Shown here: positions 12,750 through 23,686 of the stretch, piece after piece
Position numbering within the stretch: position 1 is the first letter of the stretch
How the letters are laid out: each line of letters opens with the position of its first letter
Source: Aquanectria penicillioides
Lineage: Eukaryota > Ascomycota > Sordariomycetes > Hypocreales > Nectriaceae
Assembly (NCBI GenBank): GCA_003415625.1
Contig: PYIU01000002.1
Coordinates: 5,270,001 to 5,334,000, forward strand
DNA length: 64,000 bases
Direction of reading: 5' to 3'
Notes under the pieces: generated by a model
Told to the model about the DNA's origin: nothing
The model's database searches: none
The model's input: only the letters and a program-made list of their open reading frames with translations
Translations under genes and position numbers: made by a program

Positions 12750-15089
12750 GATGTCGCCGCTGAGGGGTTTGCATGCCCACCGTCTTGTTTGTCCACACGC
12801 TTGCCTCGCTCCCTTTGTTGCAATTAACCAACAAACTACCTTGTTACCGCCCAGAGTCTGTTCCTCCGCCACCTTCTCATAACCATGACAACCATGAATC
12901 GCCTTTGGTCCCGGAGAAAGCCATTGACCTGACCTAACTCGACTCTGGCGTCGTACCGCAGATGACACAAACCTTCTGCAGCCCAGCCTCAACCCTTTTC
13001 GTGCACCCACCCAAATCCCAGCGTCATGTCATCCCATGGCGATGCCGCTGCCCACTCCCGCTCCCCATCTACGAAAGCCACCCTCCCTCAGCGCGCCTTG
13101 TATTCCCCTGCATCCTCCCCCTCCCGGGTCTGCCGCGCCGTCTCCCGAGGCAAATCCGACGAGAGGGTCTTTGGTTCCCAAAACCCGGCCCTTGGATGCA
13201 TTGACAGCGGGTGCCGGCGCTCCTGCATCTCTGTACAACCCTCCTCCTCTTCCTTGCCTCGCTCCTCATCACCATCCCCGCCCGGGATGTCCGATTCGTC
13301 CGCTTGGGAGAAATACCCTTGATGGTAACCGTAGCCGCCTTCGCCCCCACCTCTCGTTGAAGAGACTTTGCTTCCTCTCTCCTCTCTCCTCTCCTCTCCT
13401 CTCTCCTCTCCAATCATCTCATCTCATCTCATCTCATCTCAGAACTAGATACAGTAAGTACTAGGGGACATATATATCCATCCATGCATAGCCCAAGAGC
13501 GTCGCAGGGCCGCCACGGCTGACCAAGACCGGGAAGAGGAGGGGGAGCGATTTTTGTGACTACAAGCTTAGAGTAGTAGTAGTTGGATGGGTCGCGACCG
13601 GGGATGAATCAGCCAAGCTTAACCGATTCACTCGCGAGCTATTTCGGAGTTGGGGAGGGACAAGATGCGAACTAGATGACTGTCAATCTGTGCGAGCCTG
13701 ACCAGGGTGTTTTGGTACTCGGCAAGCCGGAATGGAATGCTTGTTTATCAACCGCAAACATTGGGTGAAAGAACCTTGGTAACTGGTATGCTTACCAGCC
13801 CGCATGGATAATGCCGTGACGGTATCCAAACACATGCCAGACTTTGATCACTTTTACAACATAACAGTTTGGACGCGAATGAAGCCATCAAAACCAATAT
13901 CAAGTCTCCAGATTAAGAAGAAAAAAAAAAGGACGAAATGATGCATTCAAGATATGAAAAGTGAATCCCTATTGCCTGACCCAACCAACCCATCCCAATG
14001 CCAACCACTCTCGCGACAAGATGAACCCCGGGACCAAGAACCACATGCCCCATCCGCGCAGCAAGAGCCGTAAGAATGATAAACTCAAGCGGGAACCCAA
14101 AGGAATCCAATCCATAAAAATACCAATACCAACGAAGTGAGTCAAAGCGAGACAGACGATAAACCAGCATGCGGCGATGGAACACCGTTGATGAATACTT
14201 CAAACCTGGCCAGACCCAGCAAAGAGTGACTGGGGGTTTTGTTTGCAAGCCTGTCACTCTTCCAAGGGTCGCACCCGTGAACGAGGCTTGCAGAGACCGC
14301 CCAGCCACTCTTTCCAGACCGTTCACCTCGGATGGGATTCAAGCTCCGTCGAGGCGACGGTGGGGGGGGGGAATTCATTCAATAACAGGACCGTGTTCCT
14401 AGGCCAATGATGAAAGAGTCGAGAAGAACGAATCGAAGAGGTGACGTGGTATCAAAAAAGCCCGGTAAAACATGCCTTGCTTATGCAAATGGCTGCCAGG
14501 GACGCACAAGCGAACCGCCGAGAGAATCGCATCTTCGCCAAAGCGTCGAACAAACTGACTTCCAAAACCCGAAGATGCCTTCAAAACATGAGCACAAGAA
14601 GCGAACGGTGAAAAAATAATAACATGGTGGTGTCGTGTGAGCCATGCTTGACCCTCCCTGATACAAAACAATGGCAGCAAAAAAAAAAAAAACCACAAAT
14701 CAATTCGGTCAAACCCGACAACAAAAACCCGTGTTCCGATCCCGACTCCTCTATCCCATCCAGGCCAAATGCTACACGCAGTTCATTGGACCAAAAGTCC
14801 ACAAAGCACATAGCCTCTCCACCAATGTGTATGCTTGGGTATCCAGGAATACTGAAGGAGTTCGGACCAAAGAGAGGATCAGAGTCTCCCGACTGAAAAT
14901 AGTATAATGGAAATAGAAAAAGGGTGAGGGAAAAAAGAGGAAGATTGGGGGGGGAAGAGGAGGGAAAAATAAAAAGCACGAGGATTAGGTAGAATACCCA
15001 AGACACAAAAGCAAAAAGATATCAAAAGGGGAGTTAGAGCAATTCGTAGCTGAAATCATGCCGTCATGCCAATTCGGCGCACATCATCC
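12750..15089. other. Convergent gap between DPB4 and RSC7
   Basis: These 2.3 kb separate two convergent genes. They include a CT-rich stretch (about 13370-13412) that leads into tandem CATCT pentanucleotides (about 13415-13440), A-runs and several G-runs. Some frames between 13030 and 13460 look moderately protein-like on both strands, but they are compositionally biased and I recognise nothing in them. Most of this is probably 3' untranslated sequence. Confidence 0.55.
13415..13440. repeat. Tandem CATCT pentanucleotide
   Basis: About five head-to-tail copies of ATCTC/CATCT follow an irregular CT tract. The array is non-coding and sits in the convergent gap downstream of DPB4. Confidence 0.85.
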
Positions 15090-17506
15090 TCATTGCGGCT
15101 GCTGGCCGGGACTCCACCACTGCTGCGCTGGTGAATGCTGCTGGCCGGACCATGCCTGGGTCGCAGCAGGGCCACCGGGCGCGCTCTGAGGCATGTACTG
15201 CCGGGGCGTCTGCTCGGCAGGGTACATGCTCTGTCCGGCACCATAGCCCATGCCCGCCATGCCGGGGAACTGCATGTTGGGTTGCATCTGACCCGTGCTT
15301 GGCTGGCGGAGGTGGGAGGCCGGCGATTGCGACGGATGCGTCTGTTGAGCCTGAGTGGTGGTGTAACTGCCATAGCTGTGCTGCTGAGGCGTCTGAGGAG
15401 TCTGAGGCCACATGCCCTGGCCGGACTGGTAGTTGTAGCTGCCCGTGCCCTGGGACATGGAGCTGCTCGAGCCTGAGAGAGACGGTGTTGGTCGAGTGCT
15501 TGACTGGGTTGGAGACTGGGCCATACCTCTCATGGGCGCCTGAGTCAAGTTGCTTTGGGCGCTAATAGATTGAGAATATGGGGCAGTGGTCATCATCATC
15601 TGGGGCTCTGGGAAGATACCAATCCCGGCTGGGACATGCCTGTGGCCGTCGTGTGGGGCGAGTGCGATGGTCGGGTCGTCGGGACGGAAGAGCTGTCGGT
15701 CGACGCCACAGGCTGCTGCTGGGTCAGGTTGGACGAGGGCTGTTCGTGAGGTCGTCGCCAGATCCCCTGGATGTAGTCGTTGCGCATGTCCCGCTGCTGG
15801 GTAACGGACCTGTTGAACTCGGCGGCGTGATGGGCCTGGGCGCTGAGTTCGCCGAGCGGCGAGGGCCTCGTCTGGTCTTGGTAAGCAGGGCCGGTGATCT
15901 CCTGTCGGGGTCCTCCCTTGAGAATTCCAGAGTAGTCGCGTGGCCGGGAATCACTAAGGTCTGGTCCAAGTGTCAATCCAGGCATTCTTGTCGTGCTCCC
16001 GGGTGGTGGTCCGATCATACCTGGTTGGACAAGGTGCGGCTGCGGAGGGAAGGGTCCGGGGTTGTTGCTGTACACAATCTCGGGGTGCGGAGCACCAGCC
16101 AGCAGGACGTTGTTCTGGGCAGCCTCGGCCGCTTCCCTGGCCTTGGTGGCGCCTGGTCGCTTCTCTCCGGCGAGATCAGCTTCGGTGAAGCCTTGTTTCC
16201 GGGCCTTGGTTTCCCAGTAGTCGTCCCGGACTCTGCGGCCGTTGACGATAACTCGGCTGCCAAACTGTCGGAACATGGACCGGGCGGTAACGATTGCGAT
16301 TTGCCTGGAACGGTAAGAAAACGGGAGGATCTCCTGCTGAACGAGGTCGTCCTTCTCGGCCTGGCTGGCAATGATCTTGTACAGCGACCTGTTCTTGTTA
16401 AACAACAGGTACGAGTCTCGATAACCCAGCACCCTGGCGCATTCGGTAGCAAGCATGAAAAGTTTGTCGCCTCGGTTGGGGACCAAGAATGTCCTGCACT
16501 TGTATTCGCGACCGCCTTGAAGCTGGCCATTGGCCATGACCTTCTTCTCGCCAAACTCATCAATCTCGCGCGGGAGGTATTCATCGCCCGTCGAATTCAG
16601 CTGGTCGGTAGTGTGGTCTCGGACAGTCGGGAGGGCCTTGAGCGTCGACTTGGTCGGAGTGGTCTTGGGAGGTGCAGGGGCCTGAGTCGGGGTGGTATAG
16701 GCGGGATTTGCCTGGGCAGGAAGCGTCGTGCTCTGCGACTGAGGAGTCTGGGGAGGGGGGATTGCTTGGGACATGGTTGCGGTGGGCGCGTGGCCGGGAG
16801 CTTCGGAGATGCTCCCCGCGGATCGAGGTTTCATAGGCCTTCCTCGCTTTCGAAGAGGTTTCGAATCACCTAGACAAGAATCACGGTCAGCCAAACTCTT
16901 GGGTCATTAGTGTTGCCTGTGTGTATCGCTGTGCGCATGTGTGTGTGTATATGTGTGGGCAGTAAAGTAGCACTGCAAGAGACGTAACACGGAAGCGCAG
17001 TTGGAGCCAGTTTCGCGGGACGTCGCAAACAGCACAACGCGGCAGCGCCCGGGTACACAAGCTCCACCCCGACATACCGTCAGTACCGGGTTGTGGTGAG
17101 TCGTAGAGATCTGGGGATCGGCTGCGCTTGAGGCCACGGTGCGGAGGATCTGTAGAGCAAAGGCAAGTTAGCATGCTTGTAAGACTGACTAAAGTGCCCG
17201 ACGGCGCCCAGCGGCGCGCGTACACTGCGTCGCGAGCGAGAGCGAGAGAGCGCGCGCGCGAGGCGCAGTATGAGAAATAGGGAAAACGTTGCGTGGAGGA
17301 GAGGATAAATGTCGTTGGTGTTTCGCGGTCGCTAAAGCTCTAGAGAGCTGCAGACAAAACAAGCGGAGGAGTGGGTGGGATGTGACGGTAGGGGAGGGTG
17401 GCGCGAGGATCAGGTTGCAACAGAGAGTGGATGACTTACCAGGAGAGTTGAGGGCGGCGGGATTGATCGTCGCACTATCAGCGCCGCTTCGCTGGGCGGA
17501 GTACAT
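15090..17506 (-). CDS. RSC7: RSC chromatin-remodelling complex subunit RSC7-like (frame break at 15602-15605)
   Basis: Three exons on the minus strand: 17506-17440, 17149-17078 and 16869-15090. The introns are 17439-17150 (GTAAGT...CTACAG) and 17077-16870 (GTATGT...TCTAG). The N-terminus reads MYSAQRSGADSATINPAALN, then DPPHRGLKRSRSPDLYDSPQ and a basic AT-hook-like RKRGRP. The RSC7/Swp82 domain lies at about residues 144-265, with YLPREIDEFGEKKVMANGQL and GGREYKCRTFLVPNRGDKLF. This family is part of SWI/SNF-type remodellers in the nucleus. The C-terminal third is rich in Gln, Ser, Pro and Gly and probably disordered. At the C4 run 15605-15602 (coding strand) the frame breaks just before a downstream frame beginning MMMTTAPYSQ. 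One extra C restores 639 residues ending at TGA 15092-15090. Domain identity is firm, and the exact exon 1 start is likely. Confidence 0.88.
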
Positions 17507-18283
17507 GACAGAGCGTCCAGACCAGGAGCAGCGACAGCAGCGACAACGACAGCGATGATGGCGATGGCGACGTGTCGGGAGATGTTTGGGCTGAAGGGGC
17601 GCTCAAGGTTGGAGGAGATGCAGCGGGAAAGCAATGTCAATCGCGCATGTGGTTGGCCGCCCGGGGGGGTAGGGCGCGTCGAGGTGCGGGATGACGATAG
17701 TGGGTTATAAGACGGGGGGCCTTGGTAGGAAGAACAACGTGCCTGGAGCAACGGACGGGGACTCGGCCGATCAGGCCAAGGATCGGGCAGGGTCGCGCAG
17801 GTCGAGGTCAGGCGCGGAATCCAGAGAGTTGGTGGCAGGCGCAGGCGCAAAAAGGCGAGTATAAGATCCGTCGACAGAGGGGCGGCGGCAGCGGCAGCGG
17901 CAGCGGCGGCGAGCGGCACGAGATGCAATCAAGCAAGCAATCAAGGAAGCGACGATGGGAGGACGAGGCAAGGCAGCGAACGCAAGGCAACGCAAGGCTG
18001 CGAACGAAGCGCGGGGTGGAAGAGGTTGACGGTGACGGGAAACGGGGACGGGGAGTGCAGACGGGATTGTTTGGATGGATGGATTTACCTTCTCTTGGTG
18101 ATCGAGTGGGATGCGGCGGGCGCGGCGGAGCGCGTTGTGCGACGAGGGCGACGAGGGCAGATCAGGGCTTGACAGGGCGAAACAAGCGGTCGCGCGCGAC
18201 GGTGAGGGTCTCTGTGAGCGTGTGTCGAGGCTGCAACAGGAGGGTTGAGCAACGGGTGTGAAGCGGTAGGCGGCGAAAGGTGG

Positions 18284-18362
18284 GTGGTGGTGGTGGTGGT
18301 GGTGGTGGTAGTAGTGGTGGTAGTGGTAGTGGATGGATGGAGGTGGTGGATGGATGGGCGAT
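18284..18362. repeat. GGT trinucleotide tract grading into GGAT repeats
   Basis: About nine GGT units (18284-18310) are followed by degenerate GGTAGT and GGATGG words. On the opposite strand the tract would read as poly-His or poly-Thr, which explains spurious long frames here. Confidence 0.85.
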
Positions 18363-18558
18363 GAGGATGGATGGTGGATGGGACGGGTTTGCGATGGGGT
18401 GGGAATGGTGCAGTAGTATACTGTAGGTAGCGAGCAGGGCCGAGGGCGTGGGCAGTGCACTGGGGGGTCCCTTGGTGCACGAGCAAGCCTCGTCGCGACT
18501 AGCAGCACTGGAGTTAAGCGGGCAATCGCACGCGCAGCGAGATAGTGGGTATTGGGGA

Positions 18559-18591
18559 GTGCCAAGTGCCAAGTGCCAAGTGCCAAATGCT
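18559..18591. repeat. AGTGCCA heptanucleotide tandem, four copies
   Basis: Four head-to-tail copies of the seven-base unit AGTGCCA, the last one slightly altered, lie in non-coding DNA. Confidence 0.85.
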
Positions 18592-18850
18592 AGTGGATAA
18601 TGCACTCGGCGCGATGGGGAACGAACTGTTTGAGTAGTGGCTGTGGCGGTCGTAATGTTGGAAGATAGCAGAGGAAGCAAGAAGAAAAAAATACTGGTAT
18701 ACCCCAGTCGGTCAGTCAGTCAGAACAGTGCCAGGATCCCGTTAGGCAATGACAGACAACGGTACAGGGAACTAGACTGGGGGGGGGGGCGAGGCCGACG
18801 CAGAGGGTGAACCGAACCAGCCAGACACGGACCCGGCAGGTAGGTTTGCT

Positions 18851-18875
18851 AAGGCAAGGCAAGGCAAGGCAAGGT
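18851..18875. repeat. AAGGC pentanucleotide tandem
   Basis: Four perfect AAGGC units (18851-18870) are followed by one AAGGT. They lie in the gene-free region upstream of RSC7. Confidence 0.9.
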
Positions 18876-21139
18876 AAAGCAGGGTAGACCAGGTAGGCCA
18901 GGCGAGGGCGGAGGCGTCGGCGGCGCGGCGTCGGCGGCGGCGACCACCAGGGAGGTTGAGTGGGCGAGTGGGTGAGTGGACGAGTGGTGGAGTGGATGCT
19001 GCGAGAGCTGCGAGTGTAATGCGACCGAGGGCCGCGTGAATGTGGAGAAGGCTGGTCGATGACAAAACGCAAGCCCGGTCCCGAGGTGAGCTGTCGAACG
19101 AGGGTTCCAAGCGAGGTCCAGCGACGTGACGTGCAAGGGCAGTAAAGTTCCTGTTGCGTTTGTGGTCTGTAGCGCAAGGCTCTCGAGCAAGCTCCGGCGC
19201 AGCACAGACAGCGATGGCGAACCGCAGCGCGGGCCTAGGCGCAACAGATTGATTGCGACTGGGGGCAGTCAAAGTGATGATGATGGCGGGCGATGACGCT
19301 GATGATGGATGGAATCCCAGAGCAGGCGGTGCGCATCTGTGGGCGCGCGTGCGCGCAAGTCCCCGCAAAAGATGGAGCCAAGGGCCGTTGCGCTTCTGGG
19401 CCGAAGCTGCCGGCCGGGGATTAGAAAGCGCGCAGCAGAAACGTTGCGCGCGCGCGTGTGGTGCTTGTCGAACCTCGCTGGTGCTGCTGCTGGTGCTGCT
19501 GCGACTGCTGAGGCTGGCGGCGCGCAAATTCAAAAAAAAAAGGCAGAGAGTGTGAGTGGTGGTGATGATGAAGGTGAAGATGGGATGGGATGGAATGGTT
19601 AGGTTAGGTAGGTTTGTTTGTGAAGATGGATGGATGGGGTGGATGGGCCAAAAAAACGGGGTCTAGTGCGCCTGGCGGCAGGAAGCAGGACACAGCGGGG
19701 GACGCGCGAGTGAAGATCGCAGCGATGGGGGTTTGGGAGGCACCGCGACGACGGATACTCTGGAGAGGGAGGGAGGGAGCGAAGGAAGGATAGAGTGGAG
19801 AGTGGGACGAAAGAGGCTGCTTTGAGCTGGGATGGAGGGATGAATTGGATGGGTTTGAATGGGTTGAACGGGTTGGATGGATGGGCCAGATGGAGGGGGG
19901 GGAATAGACTCGATGGAGGGGGGCCGAGGGGGACCCAGAGGTTTACCGTTTGATGGCGGCGGCGCGGATGGAGGGAGACGGATGACGAAGGATGGTTGGC
20001 CAGGATGGCGCAACCTCACCAAGCCCAGAAGCCCAGCAGAAAGCGGCGAGCTGCGAGCGACAAGAGAGCAGCCAATGGACACTTGGGGGTGGAGATGGAG
20101 GCCAAAGACGCAAGACAAGGCCAGGGTTGGGAAAGGTCCAGAGATTGAGCAAGGGGGGGGGCGTCTGGTTCTCGTGGCCCGGGGGTGGTGCAGTACTTTG
20201 AGAGCTGCAAGACCGGCGACAAGGGGGGGTGAATAGTCCGGGGGAGGGGGGTGTAGGCCAAAAGAGGAAGAGGAGAGGCTCGGAGTAAGAGTCAGAGTAA
20301 TATTGACAGTCAGAAGAGGAAATCACAAGTTGATAACAATTAGTTCCCATACCGCCCACGCCCAGCCGGAGAGACCAAGACGATGCGGTTCCAAAACGGA
20401 AGACGGTGACCGGAGAGCGTGGCAAGAGTGGGAAGGATAGGATAAGAGAAGGGAAAAAAAAAAAAAAAAAAAAAGGAGGAGAAGTCATCCTGTACCATGA
20501 TATGATAGACACGAGGCGGAGTCGTTCGTATCTTATTAGCTTCGTCACGGTGGAGGCGTAGATTCTCACCGGCATTATCTTGGGACTCGAGAAAAAAAAA
20601 GGGCCAGACCGAATGAAGGATGACGCTGCGATACGATATAATACGATACGATAGGGCATAATACGGGCGGGCAGGGCACGGCAAGAACGGAACGGAGCAC
20701 TGTTTCGCACGGAGTTACAATCAGGACGTGATACTAGAGAATGAGTGATTAAGAGAGAGGGAGGCAAAAGGCAGCAAGAGACAGAAAGCAGAAGAAGGTA
20801 GGCTACCCAGAAATGCCAGACGCCTCCAATGAGTGCGGTGCGTTGGGCAGGGAGATACATACAGTGAGGCCGACTCTACAAATAGGTAGATTCACTCTGC
20901 CCGCGCACACCCGGTTTACCATTTGGAATTTGCCCTTTACCGCTCGCTGAGGGCCGTTTGCTCAACAAAGCATCCAGCCCAATCTGGACATTTGATGTTT
21001 GCCCCCCGGGCAATTCAGAACTTGCCGCGCCCAGCCGTTGCTTTCCAATACTTGTCTCTTTGTATGTGCATGTGTGCATGTAGGTACTGGCTGACCCGGA
21101 ATGTCTTGCACGCAGCCCGCCTGCACCTTGCACCTTGCA

Positions 21140-21163
21140 CAATCAATCAATCAATCAATCAAT
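21140..21163. repeat. CAAT tetranucleotide tandem, six copies
   Basis: Six exact CAAT units follow a doubled CACCTTG. The array is non-coding. Confidence 0.9.
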
Positions 21164-23234
21164 GCTTCAATCACACAATCTCTCAAATCAACCGTCCCAA
21201 GAGAGCAAGGAAGCAAGCCCTCAGTCCAATCCAAGTGCCACCCTCCCCCCTTCTTCGCCGGGGAATAAAGGGATAAAACTGGTTGGTCGGCTGGCCCATT
21301 CGGTTGGTTGATCCCGTTGGCTGAACCAAAGCCGGCGAGCATCAGCCTGAGTGCAACTAGCCCCAAGCTCAAACACACAAGCACAAAACAAGCATGAGCA
21401 TGAATGAGCACGAGCATGGATCCAGTGTCATCAATGTCAGCTTGACCCCCTCCTGGCAAGGGCATAGAACTCTGGGAAGAAAGACACAAGACAGAAAAAA
21501 AAAAAAAGAAAAAAAAAAGGCCAAGCCGTTAACTTGCTCGTTTTTGACAAGGTATCAATGCCAACTACCCATGTGCGTCAGAAACCTGGGTCTGTTCGGC
21601 AGCGGTTGGAACTCTGAGTATTAGCCTCGCCACAAGCCATGTCTCTCTCGATTTCCCATTGTAGTTTGTTTGTGTCACTTATCGTCACCATCCAAGACGA
21701 GTCGGGCATATGGATGTCGTGCCATGCCTGCCGCCCATCACATCTACACGACGGTTCGGGACAAAGAGTCTTACATATTGCTCAGCCATGACGGAGAAAG
21801 AGGAATCAAAAAAGCCTCGTTTTTTTTTTATAAATGCTATTTTTTTGCTTTTTTTTCTTCTTTGCACTCTTCCCCCTCCTCGAGTCTCTTCGTTTGTTGG
21901 CCGGACTCTAGGGCTATTCCATGTCGAACCCGATCCGTGACGCTGGGTCTGGCTGTTGCACCGTGCCGTGTTCCTGTGACGGGGGAGCCTGTCGGCCCCC
22001 CTCAGCCTTCTCGCACCCCCCTCCCTCCCTTGCTCCTTGGTGCATCGTGATGCTAAGTGTGTGCAGTCACTGTTGACTAGGGTGGGCTCCGGCGTGGTAT
22101 GAGGCAGGTGGATGACCTTGGAAATGTAAAACATCTCCAGAGAGCAACAGGCAGTGACGGACAAATTGGCCGTGTCAACATTCATGCCGGGAATCTACGA
22201 CGAGAAACCCCGGATCGATGTTCCACCCCCTGCGCTTGTGCTGTGCTGGTCCTGTGCGACGCTGCGTCTGCACATGCGCTCTCCCCGCATACCCGCCTAT
22301 GTTGTACTCGCCATGACTTGTCTGTCTGTCAAGGATCCTGACGACTTTTGACTTTACTTGTCATTGTTTGAAAGTCTTACAGCGCATCTCACTCGGTCAA
22401 GGTTCGACAGGCGCCTGCTCGTCACAGCACATCCACACCGAAGAACAAACGCAAACCGAGATACTCCGAGGGCTTGCAACTACGGAGAGTCCAGGGCCGG
22501 CAACCACCTATCATTATTGCCATTGATGATTTTTTTTTTTTTTTTCCCTCGGTTCTTTCTTTTCTTCCCGCGGCAGCGAAGAGAGTTGGCGAGTGTCTTG
22601 TCGTCGCGTCTTTGTCTCGTCCTTGTCTTGCCCATGTCTCTGTTGGTTGTCTTGTTCATCGCATGCCTCGCCAAGTTCCACTTAAGTCTCTAGCGATCCA
22701 GATCGATCCCCAACATTGCGCGCACCACCCCCTCCCTTGCCCAAAAGCGTCCTTGTTTTGTGAGAAAGCGCATCACCATGTCTAGGGCGTTTCGTGACCC
22801 AGCGTGCCATCGAGATGAACGAACCGCGTCCTCGAGATATAAACAGCTGACCGGGTCCATTAAAGTCGCCGTTGAGCAAATCTTGCTAAGACTAGCGCAG
22901 AATGGTCCGATGAGGAGATGTTGGGCTTTTCTTGCCAAATACTGATAGGCTTGATAACGGCGGTTCTGTTTGGCGACACGGCCATGCCGTAGATACCCAG
23001 ATTTTTGCAGCTGGGTTGGTTGGGCGGCATCGCATTTTACCGTACTAGTTCACTGGGTTCTGGACCCTCCCCTGCTTGACCGCTTACTATCATCGACGGT
23101 AGCGAGCGAAGCAGTAGAGACGGTGCTCCCCAAGTTCCCGGCGGAGCCCCCGTTAGAAAATCCGATGTAAAAAGGGCCGACGTTAGAACAGCGGAATGCT
23201 ATCGCCCGCGCAGCGATGCAACTAGCCGACACTA

Positions 23235-23396
23235 ATGCTAGCCATGCGACTAAAACTCGCCATTGCCCAAGTGGGCTCCAAAGGACCCCGAGACTCCTCC
23301 CTAGGCCTTGCTAAGATCCCCTGGCCCATCGCATGGCTGATTGGGAAGAACCACCTACCGGTGCATAAACTCTGGGACAACAGCTTGCGCGAGTAA
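23235..23396 (+). CDS. Possible short ORF or exon, unknown
   Basis: An ATG at 23235 opens 53 codons ending at TAA 23394-23396. The peptide is not repetitive and includes SLGLAKIPWPIAWLIGKNHL and a terminal LWDNSLRE. The stop overlaps a good splice donor (GA then GTAAGT), so this could be an exon of a longer gene instead of a complete small ORF. I find no partner exon I can support, and no family match comes to mind. Confidence 0.2.
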   Translation: MLAMRLKLAIAQVGSKGPRDSSLGLAKIPWPIAWLIGKNHLPVHKLWDNSLRE

Positions 23397-23598
23397 GTCC
23401 CAGACATACCTACACCCAGGCCTGTGGTAGGTAGGCAGTGTGTCTGTACGGACTGTGAGCAGCATGGGATGGACGAAAGCCCCATGGGCTGCGACATGGG
23501 AAGAGGGTTGCAAAGGCCGCGGCGCGTGAGATGCCTTCGCCAACCGCTGTCTGTCCCGTTCCCTGTTCGTCTTTGTCTGTCTCTGCCATCTGCCTTTT

Positions 23599-23686
23599 AC
23601 CCTCTGCCCTCTGCCCTCTACCCTCTGTCCTCTGTCCTCTCCGCATGCTGCCCCTCCACCCTCCCCTCCCCTCCCCTCCCCTCCCA
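23599..23686. repeat. CCCTCTG and CTCCC tandem repeats
   Basis: About six degenerate CCCTCTG/CCCTCTA/TCCTCTG heptamers (23599-23641) are followed closely by five CTCCC pentamers (23661-23685). The pair forms a strongly pyrimidine-rich plus strand in non-coding DNA. Confidence 0.8.

Larger units (their letters stand above)
17507..22500. other. Gene-free region upstream of RSC7, microsatellite-rich
   Basis: No gene is recognised. The segment next to RSC7 (17.5-20.3 kb) is rich in GGT, GGAT and GGC words, and its long minus-strand frames are low-complexity (His, Pro, Ser, Phe runs encoded by repeats and an A tract at 20454-20474). It probably includes the RSC7 promoter and leader. Short tandem repeats are listed separately. 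Farther right I see only A/T runs and short unsupported frames. Confidence 0.55.

Noticed and set aside
15602..15605. Programmed frameshifting or alternative splicing as the cause of the frame breaks
   Set aside because: Seven sites in five unrelated genes all need the same one-base correction in C runs, and no shared slippery site or structure is visible. Sequencing error is simpler.
15578..16873. 431-codon open frame on the plus strand
   Set aside because: It lies exactly antisense to RSC7 exon 3, which has splice junctions and a conserved domain. The plus frame is a shadow.
17771..18586. 271-codon minus-strand frame with a His/Tyr run
   Set aside because: The residues come from the GGT/GTA repeat tract. 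Overlapping frames are open for the same compositional reason.
19943..20860. 305-codon minus-strand frame
   Set aside because: It runs through an A21 tract as poly-Phe and is Pro/Ser/Leu-rich throughout. It has no domain and no coding bias.
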